In this document: in pieces, positions 43,801-53,237 of the stretch
How the letters are laid out: the number at the start of each line of letters is the position of its first letter
Position numbering within the stretch: the stretch's first letter is position 1
Assembly (NCBI GenBank): GCA_001600695.1
Contig: BCKQ01000003.1
Span: 1,339,934 to 1,403,933 of the forward strand
From: Ascoidea asiatica
Taxonomy: Eukaryota > Ascomycota > Saccharomycetes > Ascoideales > Ascoideaceae
DNA: 64,000 nt
Direction of reading: 5' to 3'
Made by a program: the position numbers and the translations under genes
The notes under the pieces: model-generated
The model's input: only the letters and a program-made list of their open reading frames with translations
What the model was told of the DNA's origin: nothing
Databases searched by the model: none

Positions 43801-44047
43801 TTAAATTGGCTACACCAAAACATTGTTAAATTTTAAATACTTCTAATCCATTTCAATATTCTTTCCTTAAATTTTCATTTTATGCTACTTTTTTGATTAT
43901 TTTTATTAAAAATACTCTATTCTTTCCTTTATTTATCTTCGACTAATACTCTCAAACAATTCTCTCCTTTCTCAAAGCTTTTTATAATTAACAATTATTC
44001 CTTTCACTATATCATTATTACTTTAAAAGGTGCTATATATTTGCAAA
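40823..44047. other. 3.2-kb apparently non-coding region upstream of the first velvet gene
   Basis: Divergent between NDUFAF5 and the velvet gene. It has a GC-richer patch (about 41020-41180). The word GTTCAACGGTTTT occurs twice, near 41121 and near 41336. The rest is AT-rich sequence of normal complexity without an open frame I can support. The last 500 bases, with pyrimidine-rich stretches, look like a long leader. The length is unusual for this otherwise compact window. Confidence 0.55.
40985..40990. promoter_or_regulatory. E-box CACGTG upstream of NDUFAF5
   Basis: A CACGTG palindrome within GCACGTGC about 165 bases upstream of the start. In several yeasts Cbf1 binds such sites at respiratory genes; here it is motif evidence only. 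Confidence 0.35.
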
Positions 44048-45496
44048 ATGTCTGTCAAGCCAAAGTTTTCCTATGAACTAAGTCTAAATCAACCAGAAAT
44101 TGGTGCCAAATCCTATAAAGAAAAAGGAAAGGTTTCAAAAAGAAAATTTCATCCAATTGTCAAGTTAAAAGCATATAATCATTTAAATGAAAATATAACT
44201 GATAGTTTGAATCATAGATATATAGTTCTTGCCAAGCTTAAAAATGCTGCGAATCCTACTTCATCTGCTTATATTTATTCTGAAGAAGATCTAGAAACTT
44301 TTTTAAAAGGTAATAAAAGTTGCACAGGTTCATATGATGAGTTTGAAAATGAAATTGTTTTTGCTTTTCCAGATTTACATATAATAACAGTCGGTTTATT
44401 TGATGTTAATTATCAGCTATACAAAATGTCAGAAAATGAATCTTCTGTATCAACTATTGAATATATTGATAATATATCAAAAACAATTAAATTCGTTACA
44501 ACCAGAGAGTTATATGCAACTGATGCTAATAATTCTATAAAAACAACAAATAATACAATCAAAAAAAGGAAAAGAACTTCTGCTTCTAATACCCAGATAT
44601 TTCCTAAGAATAGTTCTCCAAAAAATCAAAAACTTCCTCAGGTTACGCTTCAAAACACTTCAAATTTCCCTTCAAAAAGTACATCCCAAACTCTTAATAA
44701 TCCTCCAAATTTCTATAACTCAAGTTTAAAGCCAAACAGTTCACCAGGACATGCAAATGATTCAAGCAATAATGAAATGGTGAGTTATAATTCTAATATA
44801 TTATACCAGCCTCCTTTCCAAAATGCATTTATGACTAACGATCCAACCTATTTAAATCAAAATCAATCATTGAATTATCCTTCTTCCTTATCAAGATGGA
44901 ATAGCCTAAGCAGTGCAAATAGCATTGGACCTACAGTAATGGATTTTCAACAAAACAATATAAACATTAGTGCAAATACTACTCCTTCTGCCATAAATCA
45001 AATTTATTTTCAATCTATGACTCCTAAGCCACAAGCCTATTCTCCAACTGCCAATGAATTTGAACTAGCTCAATTAAGCAATATAAATAATATCAATGCT
45101 ATAAATAACATCAACAATTTGAATACCATCAGCAATCTCAACACAATAAATAATCTAAATAACGTCAATAGCATTACTAATATTACCAATATGAATAATA
45201 TAAATAATATAAACAGTATGAGCAATATGAGTAATATGAATAATATAAGCAATTTCAATAATATGAACACTAATGCAACAAATATCGCATCATTCAATGC
45301 ACAAAATATGAGGGCAAATTACTTAGATTCTAACTCTACACATGATTCAATAAGTTATGGACAACCAACAGCATCTTCATCATCACGACAATACAGCTTC
45401 AGTGATTCCTTAACAAGCAGTATAAAATCTGAATCAGTTACAACCATGCGAAGTCAAGAAAGTTTGAAAGATCAATTCAATTTTGTTCCAAAATAA
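44048..45496 (+). CDS. Velvet-domain regulator, paralogue 1
   Basis: Velvet proteins are fungal DNA-binding, dimerising regulators with an NF-kB-like fold, controlling development and metabolism (VeA, VelB, VelC, VosA; Ryp2/Ryp3). The start is ATG 44048. The domain spans about residues 6-175 of 482. Matches to the family: FSYELSLNQPEIGAKSY at the start (family LxxxQQPxxAR), KRKFHPIVKLKAYN (family RRPxDPPPxVxLxV), YIVLAKL, LKGNKSCTGSYDE, the hallmark FPDLHIITVGLFDVNYQLYKM near 107-127, KFVTTRELYATDANNSI (family FxVYSAKxFPGxxxST), then a basic KKRKRT. The proline triplet and FPG are not kept, so it is divergent. The remainder is Asn/Ser-rich, with a striking three-residue repeat of hydrophobic-Asn-Asn type at about 340-415. 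A close paralogue lies 3.9 kb downstream. Confidence 0.8.
   Translation: MSVKPKFSYELSLNQPEIGAKSYKEKGKVSKRKFHPIVKLKAYNHLNENITDSLNHRYIVLAKLKNAANPTSSAYIYSEEDLETFLKGNKSCTGSYDEFENEIVFAFPDLHIITVGLFDVNYQLYKMSENESSVSTIEYIDNISKTIKFVTTRELYATDANNSIKTTNNTIKKRKRTSASNTQIFPKNSSPKNQKLPQVTLQNTSNFPSKSTSQTLNNPPNFYNSSLKPNSSPGHANDSSNNEMVSYNSNILYQPPFQNAFMTNDPTYLNQNQSLNYPSSLSRWNSLSSANSIGPTVMDFQQNNINISANTTPSAINQIYFQSMTPKPQAYSPTANEFELAQLSNINNINAINNINNLNTISNLNTINNLNNVNSITNITNMNNINNINSMSNMSNMNNISNFNNMNTNATNIASFNAQNMRANYLDSNSTHDSISYGQPTASSSSRQYSFSDSLTSSIKSESVTTMRSQESLKDQFNFVPK
45068..45290 (+). repeat. Three-residue hydrophobic/Asn repeat region in velvet paralogue 1
   Basis: Roughly 23 imperfect nine-base units encode triplets of Ile, Leu, Met or Val followed by two of Asn, Thr or Ser. 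The periodicity keeps a hydrophobic residue at every third position over some 70 residues. Confidence 0.8.
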
Positions 45497-48400
45497 GCTA
45501 CAAATTATAATTTAAAAGATTTCTCAGTTTCAATAACAACATCAATATTATCTTGTCCTACATTTTTATTATTTTGCTTTTTATTTTCTTCCATAATTTT
45601 TTTTACATATTTTCTCTTCAATTTGTTTCGGTTGTTTAAGTTGATTGGGATAGTTTACATTTTCTGTTTCATTTTTTGATAGACGGTTATTCTTATACTA
45701 AAAGAAATGCTCATAAATTTGATTTCTGCATTATTTAATCCTAAGTTTTTTAACTGTTATCTTTTTTTTTTTCTGTTGTATTATGATTTATCATTCAATC
45801 TATTCTCTTTTTAAAGTTTCTTTCAATTAAATGTTTCATCTCCACTTTTTTAATTATTTTTATCTTGTTTTCTTTGCTGTGCTTTTTCTTTCTTTCTATC
45901 TTTATTTTTATTTTTAAGATCCATGAAATATGACTTACAAATTTTTGATAATATTACTCTATAAATAGAACATCTAATCTTTCTAAAAAATTTGTCTTGA
46001 CTACCAAAAGTAGCTTTTTGTTGAAACTAAAATAATTTGGGAATATTTTAAAACTTTCTTTTGGTTTCATCAGCAGTAAAAGAGAATTGAAATTGCTTTT
46101 ATTTCAGAAGATTTCGAGCTATGTTTAATAATTGATAACTGAAACCCAACATTTCCCGGTTGCTCACAGATTTTTTTGAAATCTAGATCCAGCTTCCAGG
46201 TTTAACCGGGTCACATGATCCAGTACACGAAAAACATGATAACGCAAAACATGGCTGCGCAAAAAAGGCCCCTGTAAAAAGTCTCCTTCAAAACGGAACG
46301 CACAAAACATGAGGCGGACAATTGAGACAATAAGATGCAGCACAACGTACCATAAAAACCGTTTTTCCAGCATAGGCACTAAAATTCTAGTTGGCGCACA
46401 AAGATGTCTGTACAAAAAAGGCAATCTCTTTTCTGAATCCATCAAGAAAAGCAAATCCACAATTTTTTGAGTTACGTTGTTCAATGGAGTTGGAATCCCC
46501 CTTTTAAAAATTGTAGATTCTTTTATTTCTTTTCATTGGGGTTTCAATATTTCAAGATATCGCAAACCTCTTTGAACATTCAAGTAATTACAATAATCCT
46601 GCCTTTTCTTTAATAAATTCATTTTGAAGCAAACTCAATTGTCTTTTCTTCTTCTTATTATAATGAAGTTTCTACTTAGATTCGAAAGTTTTGAATTCTT
46701 ATAATAACCTGTTATTAATTATCAAAATGAAAACCTTTTGGTAGTGGCCGATGCATAGTCTTTATTATCATTCATTTTTCTTTTTTTTTGGTAATTAAAA
46801 ATTAGATTCAGATTTCAAAATTTTAAATGAGTTATTTCTTATATAGATTTAATATAATTTGTTAGGTTTGTACTTATTGGTAATACTTTTGACGTTTTTT
46901 ATAATTTTATCAACTCCTCTTAAAGATTTATTAGATCAAAGCTTTCAAATTTTCTTTTCATTTTCAAAATAAAATACTATAAATACGATCTTGGTATATT
47001 CAAAGCATTATATTATTTGTTTCACTCAAAGAGTGTAAAGTTATTCATTTCTATGGCAGGCAAAGATTTAAGTAAAGATATCAGTCCGTAGAATTTCCGC
47101 CAATACATGACATTAAAAAGAATTCACGGATTTAATCAAATTTGGATGCCGTGGGGTCTGTCCTTTACTTTACTCAATTATATTATATGAAACAATTCAT
47201 CAATTTTATATCAAACTTGACAGCAAAATTATTTGCTAAACTAGATACACAATTCATAAAATTAATTCAAGAGGTGCGATTTTCATAACTTCTAGTAGTA
47301 AAATAAATAAAGATCATAAAGCTCATGGAGCGTCAGACATTAAAGAATAAATTTCTAACATCATTAGGTGGAAAAAAAATTATATTTAGTTTCATTTTAA
47401 ATTTCAAAAAGAGATCTGAATTTCAAGAGTCTCAATGAGCATGTTTTGAATTTGAGAAATTTATTTTTAAATCAAAATATATCAAATGCTTTTAATTTTT
47501 TTATAGATGTAAAACAAAAAAATAAAAAAAACCTAGCTTTTCTAAATTTTGAATCAAATTTTTTTGTTTCCCCAATGTTTATTGTGAAGACAGTTGAACA
47601 CTTTTATTAGAAAATCTCCGAGAATAGAATTATAGCCCATTTTTATTTTTAGTGACTACAATAGCGTTAAGGAGAGTTATCCTAAATATATAATAGTTGA
47701 AGCATATTATACTGAATACAGTTCGAGTACTTATTATGTAAATTATGCTATAAACAATAAACAAAATGGTTAATCAGTTAAATTAATCAACTTATTTTTA
47801 TCTTTCAATTTAACGTTCTTATATACTGAACACAAATTTCTCCCTTTTTTTTCAAGGGCCTAATATATATTTTATATTTTAAAATTTAGACTTTTCCTAT
47901 ACAAATATATATATATATATATATTGAACGGACGCCTCCATCACAGATGCATTTTTTGATTTTCTGACAAATAAACGCCGGAAAAACAAATAATCCGTTA
48001 ATAGAGTTAAAATAATATTATATAACTGATGACTTTATTTTGTTTATTTCTAGAAGGATTAAAAATAAGTTAATAGAATTAGTGAATCCATTGGTTGATA
48101 GCTTTTGAAAAATTTTGAGGACTTTAATCTGTTGTTACAATACATACCATAAAAAAACTTTTAAATTTAGCCAACTAGTACTCCTTTAAAAGAAAGGCCC
48201 TAGAGACTCGGCTCACTTTAGTCTATTCTGGCTGTAAAACTATCTGATCATCTCTGAAACTAAAATAGTATAATATAAAACTAAAAAGAATATACATATA
48301 AGTTTTTTCTTCACTAGAAAACATTAAAAACAAAGGAAATAGATTTTCTTTCAAGGTACTTTCATAATTGTCTATGTAAATTTTAAAACGCAATTGAAAT

Positions 48401-49394
48401 TAGTGATATAGTATAGATGAAGATATAAATTATTGAACTACATTATCTTGGAGACTAGTAATTATTTTTGAATATATTCTTATAAAATTGTAATAACTAA
48501 TTCTATTTCAGGAATCTTCAATACTTTGATGGCTAGCATTGTGAATTAAATCATTCTGGAAGACATTCTTCTATTTAAAAATCTCAAACACACTTCTTGA
48601 GTCAGAGTATCCATATTCAATGAGTATCCAATATCAATTTGGCAATAAAAATTTGCGGCGGACCAAAAGATTTTTGGCTAACAAGGTTAAACTTGCAACG
48701 TCCGTGCATATACTCAAAGAAAGAAGCAGCACCCCAAGTTTACATACCGCTTTCGATAATATGGCCGTTTAAAAACCTTCTAGAAGCAAATCACTTTTTT
48801 GAAAATTTGGAATCTGTTGATTTTCCTTATTCCGATATTGTAGAAAAAAAAGAAAAGAATAACGCACTATCCTTGCAAGAAGCATTAATTGGCTTCCAAA
48901 ACGGTTATTTTGGTACTAACGTTCTTGAAAGATTTTCAACTTCATTAAATATTTTAACTATTAGTCTCTATTTAACCCGTACTATGCAATGAACTTATTC
49001 CGATATTTAAAGTACTTCCACAAATTGGTATATTTTAGATATGAAAATTTAGAAGCTTTTTGTAAATCTGCATTAATTTATCCAAAAAATATTAGATTAG
49101 TTTTATTTTAACTACAATTGATGAAAATTTTTTCAATGGCTATGTTCTTTACATATGTTCAACTAAATTCCTAGGAATAGTATAAAGCTAACCTTTTCTC
49201 TTTTCTTTTTTGTTTATTTCTGAAATATTTATTATACATCAACCTAAATTTTAAATAACTGTCATTATTTTTTATAAATTTTGTATATTGATTTATAATC
49301 ATCATTCCTTTTGTCATTCATTAACATATTTCTCTCTATTAAAAAAGTGTTTTCCTTAAAAACCACATTTTAAAAATTCTATCCTCTTTTTTCA
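45497..49394. other. 3.9-kb region between the two velvet genes
   Basis: T-rich 3' region of paralogue 1 (to about 46130). A GC-richer patch (46150-46400) follows with repeated GCAAAACATG-like words. A short broken coding-like frame with a TATA-like box starts at ATG 47053. An AT dinucleotide run lies at about 47904-47924, and an orphan open frame at about 48651-48992. The last 400 bases are AT-rich leader of paralogue 2. No complete recognisable gene is present. Confidence 0.5.
48651..48992 (+). other. Orphan open frame, unrecognised, possibly a gene remnant
   Basis: An open frame of about 114 codons without a clear ATG start. It contains DFWLTRLNLQRPCIYSKKE and NNALSLQEALIGFQNGYFG. Its composition is less Asn-biased than typical random AT-rich frames here, and it includes Trp, Pro and Gly. 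An overlapping frame starts at ATG 48620 and stops after about 54 codons. I recognise neither. It may be the decayed end of a gene or chance. Confidence 0.25.
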
Positions 49395-50828
49395 ATGAAT
49401 CAAATTCAGTATAAATTTTCAATTAATCAGCCAAATGTTGGAGCAAAATCCTATAAACAAAGAGGAAAAATTTCAATAAGAAAGTTTCATCCATATGCAT
49501 CATTAAATATATTCAATTTTAACAATGAAAATATAACTTCTCAAATCAATGATAATTTCATCTCAATTGCTCAATTAATTGAAAATTCAAATTCTTTCGA
49601 AGTTTCTAGAAATTTTAGAGATTGTGATTTAAAAGGAAATAAATCAAGTACTGGAAGATACGATGAATCAAAAGGTACCATTGTTTTTGAATTCCCTGAT
49701 TTACATTTTACTAAGATTGGTATCTATAAAATTGAATATCAATTATATAAAATTACTCCATTAAATGATGAAAATCAAACTATGAATTGGCAATTTATTT
49801 CAAAAGTATCTAAACGAATTGAAGTTGTTACAACAAGAACATTATACGGAGTTGGTGTAAAAGGTTCAATTGAAATTTCAGAAAAAAATACCAATAATTT
49901 AAATTCATCTACTAAAAATATAAACAATATTGAAGATACTAATAATAAAAAAAATAACTCTAGCATTAGTAACAATACTAATCAGAAAGATTCAAATATA
50001 ACTTCAAGTAATCAAATAAAGTTGGAAGAAAGTAGTACCTCGAATTCCTGTTCAAGTTCAAGCACAAATTTCAATGAAAATATCTTTTCAAGTACTCTAA
50101 CCCAAAATGGTTTCATTAATCCAATAATAAATAATATGAATAGTAATATGAATAGCAATATGAATAGTAATATGAATAATATGAATAATAATAATAATAA
50201 TAATAAAAATAATGATAATTTAAATCTTAATTTCAATGTTAACTCAAATCTTAATTCAAATCTCAATTTAAACTCATTTAATCAAAATTTTCAAAATAAT
50301 ATAAGCTTTGTAAATAATACAGAAAATCATCTAACAAATAAGTTCACTGTAAATAATTCAAGAAGCAATTCATATGGCAATATTGTTAGTTCAAATTTAA
50401 ATAATTTTTCAAATATTTATAATAATTTAGCAAATTATTCTATGAATGGAACTAATGCAATTCCAATTGTATCAGATTTATCTTCAAATTCTACACCTGT
50501 TTCTATTGAAAATGATTCAGTATATGTGAGTGAATATAATATACCAATTCCCATTTTCGATCAATCTATTTCTTCAGTATCACCATCAGATTCTTCTTTC
50601 TCAATTTATCAGATATCAAATTTTAATAATGCTTCTCAATTAATGAATTTTAATGAAAATAATTCAATAAATAACATTAGACTTACCACCAATAATAATA
50701 ATCATAATAATAATAGCAGTAGTACTAGTAATTCTATCAGTAACTCAAGAAACCCTAGCTTTAATCAATTCAATAATGAATATACTGGAGAAATATTTCC
50801 ATTCTTTGGTAATATAAACAATCTTTGA
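49395..50828 (+). CDS. Velvet-domain regulator, paralogue 2
   Basis: Second velvet-type protein, 477 residues, clearly paralogous to the product at 44048. Both share QP.(V/I)GAKSYK, RKFHP, ENIT, LKGNKS.TG.YDE, FPDLH and a VTTR.LY block. The domain covers about residues 5-155: YKFSINQPNVGAKSYKQRGK, IRKFHPYASLNIFNF, FISIAQL, FEFPDLHFTKIGIYKIEYQL near 97-116, and RIEVVTTRTLYGVGVKGSI. It lacks the basic KKRKR stretch that follows the domain in paralogue 1. The remaining 320 residues are Asn/Ser-rich and probably disordered, with MNSN repeats and an alternating hydrophobic-Asn stretch (LNLNFNVNSNLNSNLNLNS) at about 274-292. Velvet proteins act as homo- or heterodimers, so the two may pair. Function is inferred from family only. 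Confidence 0.8.
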   Translation: MNQIQYKFSINQPNVGAKSYKQRGKISIRKFHPYASLNIFNFNNENITSQINDNFISIAQLIENSNSFEVSRNFRDCDLKGNKSSTGRYDESKGTIVFEFPDLHFTKIGIYKIEYQLYKITPLNDENQTMNWQFISKVSKRIEVVTTRTLYGVGVKGSIEISEKNTNNLNSSTKNINNIEDTNNKKNNSSISNNTNQKDSNITSSNQIKLEESSTSNSCSSSSTNFNENIFSSTLTQNGFINPIINNMNSNMNSNMNSNMNNMNNNNNNNKNNDNLNLNFNVNSNLNSNLNLNSFNQNFQNNISFVNNTENHLTNKFTVNNSRSNSYGNIVSSNLNNFSNIYNNLANYSMNGTNAIPIVSDLSSNSTPVSIENDSVYVSEYNIPIPIFDQSISSVSPSDSSFSIYQISNFNNASQLMNFNENNSINNIRLTTNNNNHNNNSSSTSNSISNSRNPSFNQFNNEYTGEIFPFFGNINNL

Positions 50829-51615
50829 GCTAAAATTAGTTTCTTCTGTATAGTAGACACTTACTCTTTTTACATTTTTTTTTATAAATCGATGTTGCTT
50901 TTTCTTTTTCATATATTTTCAGGTTTTACTTTATTTTTTTGCTTTAAACATAAGCTTTTCTTTTTGTATTATGCATTTTTTTTTTTATTATAAGCCAAAC
51001 CCATACATATTAATACAACTTAATTTAAATTAAAAAGCGAGAAGAATTGTAATTTGGATTCAAAACATATCTTGAAAGAAAACCTTCAACTAAAAGACAA
51101 ATATCAAAATTCAAATAATGTAAAAAGGAAATCAAAATCTATAAAAATAAATTATAATGAATGTATGTTCTACCAGCCATATAAATCTCCAACACCATCC
51201 AACTGCAAGATTGAAGGCGACTCTGAGGGTTATTAGGCACTAAGATGAACAGTTAATCTCTCCAAAGGCTCGACACCTATCATCTCAATTGAGAATGAAA
51301 GACAAGTAACACAGGAAGAAGCTTTGGTTGTCCGCACACTTTTTGTGGTGTATGAGGAAAAAAAAGAAAAAAGAAAATTAATAAAAAAAAAGCAGAAATT
51401 TCATTTCTTTTAAATGAAAACTGAATGGTTACCCGTCTTTATATAATAAAGACCCATCAGAGTTTGAAACCAGGGCTTTTCTTAGGGCACGAAAATGAAC
51501 GAAATGAAAGAAATAATTAGCGCTGATAGAAATAGCAAAAGAAGCAGAATGAAAATAAAGAAGAAGTATTGAAAGAAGCTGATAAAAAAGAGTGATAGAA
51601 AGATTAATCAGTAAT
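50829..51615. other. Intergenic region velvet paralogue 2 / DSC3
   Basis: T-rich 3' end, then a stretch (about 51054-51420) of normal complexity with short open frames that I cannot assign. The DSC3 promoter follows, with a Reb1-like site at 51429 and a purine-rich leader of GAAGA type. Confidence 0.5.
51429..51435 (+). promoter_or_regulatory. Reb1-like site upstream of DSC3
   Basis: TTACCCG within GGTTACCCGTC, about 180 bases upstream of the DSC3 ATG and in the gene's own orientation. Distance and orientation match those at SPT4. Confidence 0.45.
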
Positions 51616-52635
51616 ATGACAAAGAAGAATAGTTTACTCCCTTTTTCATCGCAGGACTTGTCCAAGGTAGATTTAAACGCTGGTTCTTCTCCTTCAGACA
51701 GCAACTACAACAAAAATGTTAGGTTTGAAATACATATCCGATTCTCCAATGGTCAGATATCTGATTTAATAATTCCAATAGATACTTATGATGATTTGTC
51801 TATGATTGACAACAGATATTTGAGGATCAAGGTCAGACAGTACAGTAAGAAGGAAGCTTATGACAAAAGATTAAGATTCATATACAATGGTAAAATAGTG
51901 AATGATAAACTTAATTTACAACAAGAATTAATGAAGTTTGATTCTTATATGCATGATAATGATAGCAATAAAGATGGATCTAACAAGGAGAATAGTAATA
52001 ATAGTACTAATGAAACTATTGATAAAAAGGGTAAGGCCAAAGATGACTCTGAGACTAATATTCATAAATTTTATATACATTGTTTAATAGGTTCAACTTT
52101 AAGTGCTGAAGAATTAAGAAAAGAAGATTTAATGGATGCTAAAATACCAGAAAAATCAACAACACCTGCTCCTCTGGGATTTGATAGATTAAGATCTCAA
52201 GGTTTTAGTGAACAAGAAGTAAATGATTTAAGGTTACAATTTCGTAGAATTTATGGATTACCTGCTAATTATAATTCAAATAATAATGAATCTGGTATAG
52301 GTGCTGATGATGAAATTGATTTAGATAATTCAAATAATGCCAATGGTTCTAATGGGTCTAATGGAAGAATTAATGATATTCGTCAATTGGAAGATAGATG
52401 GATGGATAATGGTGCTAATGAACCAGATGATGAATTTAATATGATGAACATGGGAAATAATGTTATGGGAACAAATCAAGATTTATTAATTGGTATGCTA
52501 ATGGGAACTTTACTTGGAGTGTTGAGTTTATTTTTCCTTAGAAATGAATTTATGATAAGTAAAAGACAAAGAATGGCAATAGTGGCTGGTATTATTACAA
52601 ATTTCTCCTTTTCCTTAGTCAGAAGCTGGACTTAA
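51616..52635 (+). CDS. DSC3: Dsc3, subunit of the Golgi/endosomal Dsc E3 ubiquitin ligase
   Basis: Dsc3 is a membrane subunit of the Dsc ubiquitin ligase, which works in Golgi and endosome quality control and, in some fungi, sterol-sensor processing. The start is ATG 51616; an in-frame GTG 24 bases earlier is not used. Of 339 residues, about 35-155 form a ubiquitin-like domain (VRFEIHIRFSNGQISDLIIP, KRLRFIYNGKIVNDK, FYIHCLIGSTLSAEEL) with an Asn/Ser-rich loop. The C-terminal domain begins APLGFDRLRSQGFSEQEVNDL near 186 and continues LRLQFRRIYG. Two membrane segments follow near 289-311 (LLIGMLMGTLLGVLSLFFLR) and 318-336 (MAIVAGIITNFSFSLV). The order matches yeast YOR223W-type proteins. Confidence 0.88.
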   Translation: MTKKNSLLPFSSQDLSKVDLNAGSSPSDSNYNKNVRFEIHIRFSNGQISDLIIPIDTYDDLSMIDNRYLRIKVRQYSKKEAYDKRLRFIYNGKIVNDKLNLQQELMKFDSYMHDNDSNKDGSNKENSNNSTNETIDKKGKAKDDSETNIHKFYIHCLIGSTLSAEELRKEDLMDAKIPEKSTTPAPLGFDRLRSQGFSEQEVNDLRLQFRRIYGLPANYNSNNNESGIGADDEIDLDNSNNANGSNGSNGRINDIRQLEDRWMDNGANEPDDEFNMMNMGNNVMGTNQDLLIGMLMGTLLGVLSLFFLRNEFMISKRQRMAIVAGIITNFSFSLVRSWT

Positions 52636-53237
52636 TGATGATTGAAATAAACTCTCAGCCGAATGTACTTATACTTTTTTTTGCACAATAACTGACATTT
52701 TGATTTACTCCAGAGGTAGTCGAACCCTCTATATAAAACTATATACATATAATGTTTGAAGCTTTAATACTTATGATTTATGACAGACTATGCTCATTTA
52801 ACTATTTATCGATGGAATCCATACAGCTTATAGCGTTAAGTAAAATCAGTAAAACCAGTAACAACGGCAACGCCAGTCGACACAGAGGAAACTGCTGAAT
52901 TTTATAGGAAGACCCTACCGCTGACAATTTTGTCACCTGCCGAGTTTCGTTAATAACACAGAATCCTTTGCTGCTTTTTCTTCCAGCTTAAAACCAGATC
53001 ACAAAACCTCCATTCAGAACTTTAGTAAAGTTCTCTCTTGAAGGAGAAATTACCTTCTTTTAGACTGTTAGCAGGGCGAAAGTATTCTATTATGCTATTA
53101 AAAGTTATGAAGAGTTGAGCAAGAAAAAGAAAATTACAAATTTAATCAACAAATTCAAAAGAATTTTAAAAGGCATTAGTGGTTTTAATTGATTGAATTT
53201 AATCATTTGTTTCTTTGGTATCTAAAACAGAAAGAAA
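52636..53237. other. Intergenic region DSC3 / unrecognised intron-containing gene
   Basis: Tandem genes. A GC-richer patch (about 52855-52990) contains CGCCAG and GGCAACG words and is the likely promoter. A short hairpin CAGAGG/CCTCT near 52710-52725 resembles a tRNA T-arm but no tRNA can be folded around it. Confidence 0.5.

Noticed and set aside
45811-45819. TTAAAGTTT, an exact Wor1/WOPR core, between the velvet genes
   Set aside because: Tempting given the Ryp1-Ryp2/3 link, but in such AT-rich DNA one match in several kilobases is expected by chance.
46164-46484. 106-codon minus-strand frame in the velvet interval
   Set aside because: It coincides with a GC-rich patch where stops are rare; no recognisable motif.
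44048-50828. Ndt80-type or other Ig-fold DNA-binding domain instead of velvet
   Set aside because: The order QP..GAK, RKFHP, FPDL with its following strand and the basic end match velvet along the whole domain; I recall no such order in Ndt80.
52700-52730. T-arm-like hairpin with TCGAACC
   Set aside because: The loop is too long, one stem pair mismatches, and no other tRNA arms flank it.
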